From NCBI GenBank assembly GCA_947372235.1, contig CANBSW010000019.1, positions 1 through 41,024 of the forward strand: DNA of 41,024 nt, read 5' to 3'. Under the pieces are notes generated by a model that did not search any database, was not told the origin of the DNA, and saw only the letters and a list, made by a program, of their open reading frames with translations. Below, piece by piece: positions 8,205-15,461 of the stretch; the stretch's first letter is position 1, and each line of letters begins with the position of its first letter. The translations under genes were made by a program, and so were the position numbers. Source of the DNA: Chitinophagaceae bacterium (GTDB lineage Bacteria > Bacteroidota > Bacteroidia > Chitinophagales > Chitinophagaceae).

Positions 8205-9323
8205 ATGAAAAACTTAGTAACAAATCTGAAAAGAAGAAATGTAAAGATCGAGAACAGGTTTATAACTGTTTTACTCTTTACATTCTTTTTGGTTGCCTGC
8301 AGCAAACAAGCTGTGCAGCCTGTTCAGCAAGCTGTTATTACAACCGCTGCTATTGCTGCACCTGTTGTTACAGGGTTTCATTTAAATACCAGCACCGTGG
8401 TTTTGCTCGAAGATAATGCAGGTGTAAACGCTCTTACTTTAGACTGGATTGGTAAAAGCGCAGAGTATACGGTATATACAATTGAAGCTGCCGTAAGTGG
8501 AACCGGTTTTACAAATCCGATAGAACTGGGAACTACAGATCAAAACAGTTATGGCTTTACTGTTGCAGGTCTTAATAAATACATGGTTAAGCTGCTTTGT
8601 GTAAATAACACTGGAAAGGTAGATATAAGAGTAAAAGCAAATCAGGATCACAGTAGCTCAGCTCCAATGTATAGTCAATCCATTGCGTTAAATGTTACTA
8701 CCTATGCCATTTATGCAAGCTACGATGATGCCCACCTCTTCAGAATTCCAGGAAACTACCAAAGCTGGAATTTAGCTACCGCTCCTAAAATTGTAGCTGA
8801 CAGTAACAGTATAGAATATGAGGGATTTATCAATTTCAATACAGCTTTTCCTCAGTTTTTGATGGTGAAAGCCAACACCTGGGATCCTATGAAAACATAT
8901 GGATATATCGGTGCAGGTAAATTTGGATTTAACGGAACTATGTTGAGCATATTTGGAGGTGCAGGTGCTTATTTACTCCAGGCAAACACCAATGCAAACA
9001 CATTCAAGTATACCAAAATAAATAATTGGAGCCTGAATGGCACTGCCATTATTCGCTATGATGAGGTTGATCCTGTAATGACCAAAGAGAGTAGCAGTTT
9101 GGTATGGAGTCTTACAGCAGATATGCTAATAGGTAATTTCCGTTTCAGGGCAAATGGAACAGATGTTATCAGCTTCGGACAAAAAACAGATGGGGTCAAT
9201 GGCACACCAGGTTATACCGGCGCCAATATTGAGATCAAAGAAGCCGGTAATTATACAATCAAATTAAACCTGCAATTGGCCGGTAATTATACTTACAGTA
9301 TTACAAGGAATATCGTTCAATAA
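8205..9323 (+). CDS. SusE/SusF-like carbohydrate-binding lipoprotein
   Basis: 372 residues from the ATG at 8205, preceded by GGGAG. The N-terminus is a lipoprotein signal with lipobox VACS (Cys32). Then comes an Ig-like SusE N-terminal domain (about 50-160; VTGFHLNTSTVVL, LTLDWIGK) and SusF-type starch-binding modules (pattern LFRIPGNYQSWN, FGFNGTMLSIFGGAGAYLL, about 170-290, then a second related module). SusE/F proteins sit on the outer surface and bind glycans beside a SusC/SusD transporter. No SusC/SusD pair, glycosidase or regulator adjoins it here, so the substrate cannot be read from context. Upstream TTG at 8073 rejected because it buries the signal peptide. Confidence 0.8.
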   Translation: MKNLVTNLKRRNVKIENRFITVLLFTFFLVACSKQAVQPVQQAVITTAAIAAPVVTGFHLNTSTVVLLEDNAGVNALTLDWIGKSAEYTVYTIEAAVSGTGFTNPIELGTTDQNSYGFTVAGLNKYMVKLLCVNNTGKVDIRVKANQDHSSSAPMYSQSIALNVTTYAIYASYDDAHLFRIPGNYQSWNLATAPKIVADSNSIEYEGFINFNTAFPQFLMVKANTWDPMKTYGYIGAGKFGFNGTMLSIFGGAGAYLLQANTNANTFKYTKINNWSLNGTAIIRYDEVDPVMTKESSSLVWSLTADMLIGNFRFRANGTDVISFGQKTDGVNGTPGYTGANIEIKEAGNYTIKLNLQLAGNYTYSITRNIVQ

Positions 9324-9362
9324 AACAGATAAAAATATTTACGAACCCTTCAATTAAAGATC

Positions 9363-9824
9363 ATGATACGGAAAACACTGGTGGTAAATGATGACAGCAT
9401 TCTGTTATTCATCACAGGAAAAATGTTAAAGGTCTCTGATTTCTCTGAAAGGATTGTTACAGCACCTAACGGAATGATCGCTCTTGAATATTATGAAAAT
9501 GCAGTTAAGAATGGCATTGCTGTAGTAGATGATGCTCCTGAATTCATTTTTCTGGATCTGAATATGCCTTATATGGGTGGACTTGAATTTCTGGAATTGT
9601 TTACCCAAAAATATGCAGCCATATTCCCTCATGTCAGGATAGCAATATTGTCATCCTCAGCAGATGACCGTGAAGTAAATGAGGCCAGGAAATATGATAT
9701 GGTGATCGATTTTGTTGAACAACCCATGAGCATCAAAAAGCTGGAAGAATTAAAAAATAATTTTTTAAATAAACAGGAGACCGGTTTTCATAAAAGAAAT
9801 ACAATGGCAGAAATGAGTTTGTAA
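9363..9824 (+). CDS. Single-domain response regulator with altered active-site lysine
   Basis: 153 residues, one receiver domain and a short C-terminal tail. The acidic pocket is in VVNDDS (Asp10-Asp11) and the phosphoacceptor is Asp65 in FLDLNMPYMGG. The usual K-P pair after the last strand reads VEQPMS, so the conserved Lys is Gln. This Lys contacts the phosphate and couples it to conformational change, so signalling may be altered or phospho-independent. An insertion (about residues 46-58) lies before the Asp strand, as in Rcp1/CheY-like receivers that serve as phosphorelay partners. It begins 39 bases after the SusE-like gene and ends at a strong terminator. Its kinase is unknown; the GAF kinase at 6639-7853 is one candidate. 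Confidence 0.85.
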   Translation: MIRKTLVVNDDSILLFITGKMLKVSDFSERIVTAPNGMIALEYYENAVKNGIAVVDDAPEFIFLDLNMPYMGGLEFLELFTQKYAAIFPHVRIAILSSSADDREVNEARKYDMVIDFVEQPMSIKKLEELKNNFLNKQETGFHKRNTMAEMSL

Positions 9825-9872
9825 GCATGTTTGCACAATTGTACTAACCGGTATTTTAACATCCTATATCCA

Positions 9873-9906
9873 TAGCGCCCATTCCCCCCGATGGGCGCTA
9901 TTTTAT
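9873..9906 (+). terminator. Strong rho-independent terminator
   Basis: TAGCGCCCAT, an eight-base C-rich loop, ATGGGCGCTA, then TTTTAT. The stem is 10 bp and GC-rich. It closes the transcript ending with the single-domain receiver. Confidence 0.9.
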
Positions 9907-10060
9907 ATATGGAACTCCGAAGATGAATTGATTAGTGAAGTTGTGAAAAAATAAAACCGGGAAGTATCATCGCTTATAACACTCTTTTTATTTTCTTATA
10001 CTTCTTCAAACCAATATGATACTCAAATGTTATAGGTTTGCAATCAGGAAACCGTTCACT

Positions 10061-10456
10061 ATGAAACATTCTCAAACTATCGGTATTGTTGCATCATTGG
10101 CTCTGATCGCTATTTGTTTTTTACCATGGAGTTTTATCGCAAGCCAGCAGATCACTGTCAGCGGGTTTTATGCAGAGGGAACCAATTATGGTAAGCCCGG
10201 TTTGTTCAATATGGCTATGTGTGTGATCATGTTGGTGATGTTTCTTGTTCCGGCTATCTGGTCTAAACGAACCAATGTTTTTATTGCAGCCTTTAACCTT
10301 GCATGGTCTGTACGCAATTATTTATTGCTCTCTTCCTGTATGATGGGAGAATGCCCCGATAAGAAACCGGCTTTGTATATTCTGGTTGGATTATCTGTTC
10401 TTATTCAGGTAATGACTTTATTACCGAAGATGGATGTGAGTAAGAAAGGGGTGTGA
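10061..10456 (+). CDS. Small integral membrane protein (131 aa), function unknown
   Basis: Read from the ATG at 10061 (an in-frame ATG at 10016 adds 15 basic residues and is less likely). Four hydrophobic helices: about 5-25, 50-70, 75-95 and 105-125. The loop between helices 1 and 2 has VSGFYAEGTNYGKPG, and a CMMGECPDKKPA segment precedes helix 4. The topology suggests an inner-membrane protein with a Cys-containing outer loop. I do not recognise the family. It is followed by an inverted-repeat element whose first base is the last base of its stop codon. Confidence 0.65.
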   Translation: MKHSQTIGIVASLALIAICFLPWSFIASQQITVSGFYAEGTNYGKPGLFNMAMCVIMLVMFLVPAIWSKRTNVFIAAFNLAWSVRNYLLLSSCMMGECPDKKPALYILVGLSVLIQVMTLLPKMDVSKKGV

Positions 10457-10594
10457 ACAGATGAATATTGAACAGGGAACAAGAAACAATAGATTTCCCC
10501 TCATCGCTTGCGAGGAGGGGTGTCCAAGCGGCTTAGCGATGGGGTTTGAATTTTAAGCACAACTGATAAATAAATCCTTCAATATTCATCTGTT
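10456..10594. repeat. Inverted-repeat element with inner GC palindrome (MITE- or REP-like)
   Basis: A perfect 17-bp inverted repeat, AACAGATGAATATTGAA at 10456-10472 and its reverse complement at 10578-10594, encloses about 105 bases. Inside, CCCCTCATCGCT (10497-10508) pairs with AGCGATGGGG (10535-10544) with a 2-base bulge. Part of the outer arm (TGAACAGATGAAT) recurs between the convergent genes at 38401-38434. It encodes no protein. It looks like a small mobile or structural spacer element. Confidence 0.7.
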
Positions 10595-10646
10595 TTAAAG
10601 CGCTCAGGCCGCTCCAGCATCTCAACCGTTCCACTCCGTAATCCGT

Positions 10647-11873
10647 TCAAAGCGTTTCCAATGCTTTCTCAATCATCCCTACACATTCCAATATCTGTTC
10701 TTTGGTGATTAACAACGGTGGTGCAAAACGGATCTTATCACCATGGGTAGGTTTAGCCAGCAAACCAAGGTCTTTCAACGCCAGACAAAGATCCCAGGAT
10801 GCATCAGGGTTTGTATGTTTGATCACAATTGCATTCAGCAATCCTTTACCGCGTATCGTAGTGATAAATGGTGAATTGAGTTTAGCAAGTTCCTCTCTCA
10901 ATAATTGTCCCATCAATTCTGCATTCTCAGCCATTTTCTCCTCTTTTAAAACGGTTAATGCAGTTATGGCAACAGCGCAGGCTAGAGGATTGCCGCCATA
11001 AGTAGAACCATGTTCGCCCGGCTTGATATTCATCATTATCTCATCATCAGCCAATACAGCTGACACAGGTAATACGCCACCACTCAACGCTTTTCCCAAT
11101 ATCAAAATATCAGGTCTTACATTTTCATGATCACATGCCAGCATTTTGCCCGTACGTGCCAGTCCGGTTTGAATTTCATCTGCAATAAACAGCACATTGT
11201 ATTGGATACATAAAGCACGCACTTTTGTTAAGTATCCTTCGTCAGGTAAAACAACACCGGCTTCTCCCTGAATAGGTTCTACCATAAATGCGGCTACGTT
11301 TTTATCCTGCAATGCTTTTTCCAAAGCAATGATATCGTTATATGGAACCAGTTCAAATCCCGGCATAAAGGGACCAAAACCTTTGTAACTGCTCGGATCT
11401 GTTGAGGAGGAGATTGCCGCCAGTGTTCGTCCCCAGAAATTTCCTTCAGCAAAAATGATTTTTGCCTGGTTCTCGGCTACTCCTTTCTTTGAATATGCCC
11501 AACGCCTTGCCAGTTTAATGGCTGTTTCACCACCTTCTACGCCGGTATTCATGGGCAACACTTTATCATACCCAAAATACTGTGTAATAAAACGCTCATA
11601 TTCACCCAGTAAATTGTTGTGAAAAGCGCGTGAGGTAAGAGTTAACTTTTTTGATTGCTCAATCAATGAATCAATAATTTTCGGATGGCAATGCCCTTGG
11701 TTTACCGCAGAATATCCGCTCAGAAAATCATAGTAACGTTTACCATCCACATCCCACAAAAAAACGCCTTCTCCTTTTTCTAAAACAACGGGAAGTGGAT
11801 GATAATTGTGTGCACCGAATTGTTCTTCTAAGTCCAGAAATATTTTTGTTTTATCCGAAAGGAAATTATGCAT
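10647..11873 (-). CDS. rocD: Ornithine aminotransferase (ornithine–oxo-acid transaminase)
   Basis: 408 residues, the usual length for bacterial OAT. A class III PLP aminotransferase: it moves the delta-amino group of ornithine to 2-oxoglutarate, giving glutamate-5-semialdehyde (arginine/ornithine breakdown, proline link). PLP features are [20 protein letters not shown] (108-127), Asp232 in [14 protein letters not shown], and Schiff-base Lys261 in [22 protein letters not shown] follows. The N-terminal [13 protein letters not shown] motif is typical of OAT rather than acetylornithine aminotransferase. Single-gene unit, no arginine or proline genes nearby. An AT-rich palindrome begins two bases upstream of its start codon, so it lies in the mRNA leader. 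Confidence 0.95.
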   Translation of the reverse strand: MHNFLSDKTKIFLDLEEQFGAHNYHPLPVVLEKGEGVFLWDVDGKRYYDFLSGYSAVNQGHCHPKIIDSLIEQSKKLTLTSRAFHNNLLGEYERFITQYFGYDKVLPMNTGVEGGETAIKLARRWAYSKKGVAENQAKIIFAEGNFWGRTLAAISSSTDPSSYKGFGPFMPGFELVPYNDIIALEKALQDKNVAAFMVEPIQGEAGVVLPDEGYLTKVRALCIQYNVLFIADEIQTGLARTGKMLACDHENVRPDILILGKALSGGVLPVSAVLADDEIMMNIKPGEHGSTYGGNPLACAVAITALTVLKEEKMAENAELMGQLLREELAKLNSPFITTIRGKGLLNAIVIKHTNPDASWDLCLALKDLGLLAKPTHGDKIRFAPPLLITKEQILECVGMIEKALETL

Positions 11874-11875
11874 GG

Positions 11876-11966
11876 ATTAATAATTAGAAATTAAGAATTG
11901 AAAACAGTAAATGTATAAATAAGAGAAGCTCCGGAAACCAATAATTATTAATTTCTAATTATTAAT
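11876..11966. repeat. AT-rich palindromic spacer element, copy 1
   Basis: A perfect 19-bp inverted repeat: 11876-11894 (ATTAATAATTAGAAATTAA) and its reverse complement at 11948-11966, with a 53-base loop. The first 17 bases recur at 13258-13274, on the other side of the hydrolase gene. It abuts the rocD start codon and would form a hairpin in the rocD leader. Confidence 0.75.
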
Positions 11967-12111
11967 TCCTAATTAAAATTGCGGGTGATCGAGGAAATCG
12001 AGATTAAGTCGTAAAAATCGCATACTGTGTTAATTCTGCCGCAAGATAATTGTTAAGGGGCGTTTTTGCTAATAAAATCTTTATATTCAATACTCAAAAA
12101 ACGATTGCCTG

Positions 12112-13248
12112 ATGAAAACATTGAAACGTATTTTACTGGGTTTGCTTGTATTACTGCTGTTTTTTTCCTTGTATGCCGTAGTTAGCGGCAAAACATATCT
12201 GTTCAAAGCCGTCTATTATAATTTTGCCAATATTGATGATTATAAAAAGTTCTCGAACAATACCGTTGCCGTTGCGAAACCACAACCATGGCAGCTTTCA
12301 GCATCGTATAATAAAATACCTTATCCTGACAGTCTCAATAACTTATTGGAAAACCTTGGCACTGTTGGTGTATTGATGATCAAAAATGATTCCATTGTTT
12401 TTGAAAAATATTGGGATGGTTACAGCGATTCATCAATATCCAATTCATTCTCCATGGCCAAAAGTATCACCAGTTTATTGATTGGTGCGGCTTTGAAGGA
12501 AGGCAGGATCAAATCCTTACAGGAACCCATTGGTAATTACCTGCCAGAGTTTACAGAAGGTGAGAAAGCTAAAATAAAAATCATTGATTTGTTAACGATG
12601 AGCAGTGGTACAGACTGGAATGAATCTTATATCAATCTATTCTCTGTAACTTCTGAAGCATATTATGGCCCCGATGTTTATAAAACGGCTACCGGCGTAA
12701 GTGCGGTTGTACCGGCAGGTTCTTTACATAAATACAAAAGTGGGGATACCCAGTTATTGGGATTACTATTGGAAAAAGCAACCGGCAAAACATTGAGTGA
12801 GTATGCCGCAGAAAAATTATGGGGCCCCCTCGGTGCCGAACATCCTGCTTTATGGAGCACCGATCATGAAAAAGGTAATGAGAAAGCCTATTGTTGTTTT
12901 AATTCCAATACCCGCGATTTTGCCCGTATTGGCAAACTGATGCTCGATGGTGGTAAATGGAATGGTACCCCTATCATCGACAGCACCTACTACAGCAACT
13001 CTATCAAGCCCTGCATGATCAAAGATACCCATGATAATCCCTGTGATTACTATGGCTACCAATGGTGGATAGACCCCGAGCACCCCGAGATCTTCTATGC
13101 CCGTGGAATACTCGGACAATATATCATCAATATCCCTTCCAAAAAGATGATCATCGTTAGACTTGGTAAAAGAACTTCACCCCTTAGAGTACGCACAGTG
13201 CCCAAAGAAGTGCGGTATTTGATCAATTGGGGGAAGAACATCAATTAA
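12112..13248 (+). CDS. Serine beta-lactamase-like hydrolase (class C / PF00144 family)
   Basis: 378 residues. One N-terminal hydrophobic helix (about 5-25) acts as a membrane anchor or uncleaved signal. The catalytic SxxK is Ser114-Met-Ala-Lys117 (FSMAKSITSLLIG) and the second motif is Tyr208-Lys-Ser210 (YKSGDTQLLG). The region FYARGILGQYIINIPSK is where a third HxG/KTG-type motif would sit, but it is not canonical. This superfamily includes esterases, D-aminopeptidases and penicillin-binding-like enzymes; most members do not confer resistance. It stands alone, flanked on both sides by copies of one AT-rich palindrome. Substrate cannot be assigned. Confidence 0.88.
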   Translation: MKTLKRILLGLLVLLLFFSLYAVVSGKTYLFKAVYYNFANIDDYKKFSNNTVAVAKPQPWQLSASYNKIPYPDSLNNLLENLGTVGVLMIKNDSIVFEKYWDGYSDSSISNSFSMAKSITSLLIGAALKEGRIKSLQEPIGNYLPEFTEGEKAKIKIIDLLTMSSGTDWNESYINLFSVTSEAYYGPDVYKTATGVSAVVPAGSLHKYKSGDTQLLGLLLEKATGKTLSEYAAEKLWGPLGAEHPALWSTDHEKGNEKAYCCFNSNTRDFARIGKLMLDGGKWNGTPIIDSTYYSNSIKPCMIKDTHDNPCDYYGYQWWIDPEHPEIFYARGILGQYIINIPSKKMIIVRLGKRTSPLRVRTVPKEVRYLINWGKNIN

Positions 13249-13257
13249 GAGTTAAAA

Positions 13258-13305
13258 ATTAATAATTAGAAATTGTGGGTAATTCTTAATTCATAATTTC
13301 TAATT
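13258..13305. repeat. AT-rich palindromic spacer element, copy 2
   Basis: ATTAATAATTAGAAATT at 13258-13274 is identical to 17 bases of the element at 11876. AATTAGAAATT (13264-13274) pairs with AATTTCTAATT (13295-13305), and more imperfect pairing extends outward. It begins ten bases after the hydrolase stop codon and may end that transcript. Confidence 0.65.
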
Positions 13306-13355
13306 CTTAATTAATTCCATCCTCCCTTGCCTTATTTTCGCACAAAATCAATTCA

Positions 13356-14381
13356 TTGGCATTACCAGAAGTAGCAGTTGTTATTCTCAATTTCAATGGG
13401 AAATTACATTTGGAAAATTTTCTTCCGTCTGTAATGGCATCAACTTATGCAAATTTGCGTGTGGTGGTGGCTGATAATGCATCTACGGATGATTCTGTTG
13501 CTTTTGTGCAGGAAAACTATCCATTGATCGAATTGATCACTCATCCGGTTAACGAAGGCTTTGCCGGAGGCTATAACTGGGCACTGAAAAGGGTGCAGTC
13601 TGATTATTATGTATTACTCAATTCAGATGTATCGGTTACTCCCGGATGGATAGAGCCGATTATTCAACTGATGGAGAAGGATAGATCTGTTGCGGCCTGT
13701 CAACCTAAATTACTGTCATTTCATCAACCCATCATGTTTGAGTATGCCGGTGCTTCCGGTGGCTGGATAGATACATTGGGATATCCTTTTTCAAGGGGCA
13801 GGGTTTTTGATGTATGTGAGAAGGATATGCGTCAGTATGAGGAATCTATTCCAATTTTTTGGGCTTCCGGAGCTGCTATGTTTGTAAGAGCAAATGTATA
13901 TCATGAACTGGGCGGACTGGATGCATCCTTTTTTGCCCACCAGGAAGAGATAGATCTTTGCTGGCGTATGCAACTGGCAGGGTACCATATTATGATCTGC
14001 CCACAATCAGTTGTTTATCATGTTGGGGCAGGAACTTTGCCGAGAGGGGGTAAAAAAGTGTTCCTCAATTTTAGAAATAACCTGATAATGCTTTGTAAAA
14101 ACCTTACCAGGAAAGAAAAGATGTGGAAAATCCCTGTTAGGGTATTTCTGGATGCTATTTCTGCCTGGAAAGGCTTATTAACCGGAGATGCCAAGTTTTT
14201 TACAGCTATTTTCTTTGCACACCTCTCTGTTGTTAAATATTTTGTTTTTCCGCATAAAGAAAGGCCCGAAAGCCCCAAACCTCTTAAAACTCTGGAAGGA
14301 GTATATCATGGATCCGTGGTTTGGCAATATTTTATTAAACAACACAGGCATTTTCAGGAAATTATTCAAAAGAAGGGTTGA
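13356..14381 (+). CDS. Family 2 glycosyltransferase, rhamnosyltransferase-like
   Basis: 341 residues from a TTG start at 13356; no in-frame ATG lies at the N-terminus, and MALPEVAVVILNFNG is the expected first strand of a GT-A fold. Nucleotide-sugar features are VVADNASTDDS (about 37-47), NEGFAGGYNWAL (66-77) and the metal-binding NSD at 89-91 (VLLNSDV). EEIDLCWRMQLAGY in the second half is the typical acceptor/catalytic ED-x-D-like motif. A C-terminal hydrophobic stretch (AIFFAHLSVVKYF) may touch the membrane. The family builds cell-surface polysaccharide or lipopolysaccharide; donor and acceptor are unknown. No other glycan genes adjoin. A promoter for the next gene lies across its 3' end. 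Confidence 0.9.
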   Translation: MALPEVAVVILNFNGKLHLENFLPSVMASTYANLRVVVADNASTDDSVAFVQENYPLIELITHPVNEGFAGGYNWALKRVQSDYYVLLNSDVSVTPGWIEPIIQLMEKDRSVAACQPKLLSFHQPIMFEYAGASGGWIDTLGYPFSRGRVFDVCEKDMRQYEESIPIFWASGAAMFVRANVYHELGGLDASFFAHQEEIDLCWRMQLAGYHIMICPQSVVYHVGAGTLPRGGKKVFLNFRNNLIMLCKNLTRKEKMWKIPVRVFLDAISAWKGLLTGDAKFFTAIFFAHLSVVKYFVFPHKERPESPKPLKTLEGVYHGSVVWQYFIKQHRHFQEIIQKKG

Positions 14382-14407
14382 TAATTTGTAACTGTCCCTT
14401 ATTTTTG
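14378..14407 (+). promoter_or_regulatory. Bacteroidota-type promoter for the 67-aa membrane protein
   Basis: TTG at 14378-14380, 19 bases, then TATTTTTG at 14400-14407. This matches the primary sigma consensus TTTG-(about 19)-TAnnTTTG known in Bacteroidota. It overlaps the end of the glycosyltransferase gene and sits 18 bases before the ATG at 14426. Confidence 0.65.
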
Positions 14408-14425
14408 CAACGCAACTAACCTACT

Positions 14426-14629
14426 ATGTCACACGAGATCAACGATACCAACGAGAAAGATTTTACCAAAAACTGGGTAAACTCATCAAGGTTTTTATTT
14501 TATCTGCAGGTATTCTGCATTTTGGCTTTTGTTTTGGGGGGGTGTTATCGCCTGTATAACCAACGCTACAAGGGAAAACCTGATGTAGAAGTGCAAAAAA
14601 GTTCTCAGTTTAAACCTGAGTATAAATAA
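14426..14629 (+). CDS. Small single-span membrane protein (67 aa), function unknown
   Basis: Starts MSHEINDTNEKDF: a polar N-terminal ~22 residues, then one hydrophobic helix (about 24-44, FLFYLQVFCILAFVLGGCY), then a basic tail (LYNQRYKGKPDVEV). It has its own promoter just upstream and an ATG start, which argues that it is real. I do not recognise the family. It lies between a glycosyltransferase gene and the tRNA promoter. Confidence 0.65.
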   Translation: MSHEINDTNEKDFTKNWVNSSRFLFYLQVFCILAFVLGGCYRLYNQRYKGKPDVEVQKSSQFKPEYK

Positions 14630-14645
14630 AAAGACAATAAAAAAT

Positions 14646-14675
14646 TTTGTCAGGAACTTGGGATGGTTATTTTTG
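14646..14675 (+). promoter_or_regulatory. Bacteroidota-type promoter for the tRNA transcript
   Basis: TTTG at 14646-14649, 18 bases, then TATTTTTG at 14668-14675, a full match to TTTG-N18/19-TAnnTTTG. The next genes downstream on this strand are tRNA-Gly and tRNA-Leu. Confidence 0.65.
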
Positions 14676-14833
14676 CACTCCCCAAATTACAACGGGCAAA
14701 AGTTCTTATCTTAATAACCATCTTCTTTAATGGAGTGGTGTAATGCAGATCTTGCTAATGCTTTGGTGGATGATCCACCTTCGCTGAGGTTAGAAATGAC
14801 AAGACGCCCTTGTTAAAGCTACGGTGGATAAAG
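14676..14833 (+). other. Leader between tRNA promoter and tRNA-Gly
   Basis: About 158 bases with no supportable protein gene. It holds a short palindrome, GGTGGATGATCCACC (near 14766-14780), followed by TTCGCTGAGG and GAAATGACAAGACG, a motif style seen in bacterial REP-like spacers. It would be part of the tRNA precursor and be removed by processing. It may also be a remnant of a spacer repeat. Confidence 0.4.
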
Positions 14834-14906
<73 letters not shown>

Positions 14907-14912
14907 CTGAGT

Positions 14913-14946
14913 CCCGTCCCGCTGATGGCGTGACGGGCTTTTTTTT
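14913..14946 (+). terminator. Terminator after tRNA-Gly
   Basis: CCCGTC (14913-14918), a 13-base loop, GACGGG (14932-14937), then C and a run of eight T. It lies between two tRNA genes, so tRNA-Leu is either read through or has its own promoter. Confidence 0.8.
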
Positions 14947-14971
14947 GGAATTCGTTCCAGAAAATGGGCAG

Positions 14972-15057
14972 GCCCTGGTGGTGGAATTGGTAGACACGCA
15001 GGACTTAAAATCCTGTTCGCCGCAACGCGAGTGCGGGTTCAATTCCCGCCTGGGGCA
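14972..15057 (+). tRNA. tRNA-Leu (anticodon TAA)
   Basis: 86 bases, class II with a long variable arm. Acceptor GCCCTGG pairs with CTGGGGC including wobbles; the D arm contains GGTAGACACGC; the anticodon arm GGACTTAAAATCC places TAA in the loop; the variable arm is TTCGCCGCAACGCGAGT; T stem GCGGG/CCCGC around TTCAATT. CCA is not encoded. Confidence 0.95.
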
Positions 15058-15077
15058 CTTGATTTTCAATCAGTTAG

Positions 15078-15103
15078 AAAGACTCACTTCGGTGGGTCTT
15101 TTT
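15078..15103 (+). terminator. Terminator after tRNA-Leu
   Basis: AAAGACTCAC, loop TTCG, then GTGGGTCTTT and more T. A stable UUCG tetraloop hairpin with a T run, 20 bases after the tRNA. Confidence 0.88.
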
Positions 15104-15255
15104 GATTTTTAAGGGATTTGCAGGTGATAAAGAAAACATCTACGTTTTTCTTGCAAAGATTCCTGAGCGTGTAAAAGAGTTTTCAATAAGATATCCCTAT
15201 AAAATCACAAAGAATCCAGTTCTTAATTTGCTATAAAAAGCCGCTAAATGATTGC

Positions 15256-15426
15256 TTATTTTATACATAAAAAATAAAAATTTAGCGATTGAAAACAGTA
15301 TTTCCATAATTCATCTATTTCTTCGTCCTGTATTTCCAATTGGTAATTTTCCTGGTCTACCAACATCTTAATGCCGTGTTTGACTTGTTGCATTAACTTG
15401 TAACGAGAAGAAGGAAAGTACAACAC
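15256..15426 (-). CDS. Possible small protein (56 aa), unrecognised
   Basis: A complete minus-strand frame bounded by a stop just upstream of a GTG at 15424-15426 and a TAA at 15256-15258. A shorter form starts at the Met at codon 12 (MQQVKHGIKMLVDQ). The product is charged and amphipathic with an acidic stretch (EIQDEEIDELWKYC). Composition is protein-like in a very AT-rich spacer, and the frame is divergent from the gene at 15462. An 8-bp inverted repeat (CGCTAAAT / ATTTAGCG, near 15242-15287) overlaps its 3' end. It may be a real small gene, the tail of a decayed gene, or chance. Confidence 0.35.
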   Translation of the reverse strand: MLYFPSSRYKLMQQVKHGIKMLVDQENYQLEIQDEEIDELWKYCFQSLNFYFLCIK

Positions 15427-15461
15427 CTAAAATATTTTATTCCTTCAGTAAAATTATTTTT

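Noticed and set aside
10016..10060. Earlier ATG for the small membrane protein
   Set aside because: Adds a basic tail before the first membrane helix; the ATG at 10061 gives a typical start. Not excluded.
12112..13248. Antibiotic-resistance beta-lactamase
   Set aside because: The SxxK and YxS motifs fit the wide PF00144 family, most of which are esterases or peptidases; membrane anchor and lone context do not indicate resistance.
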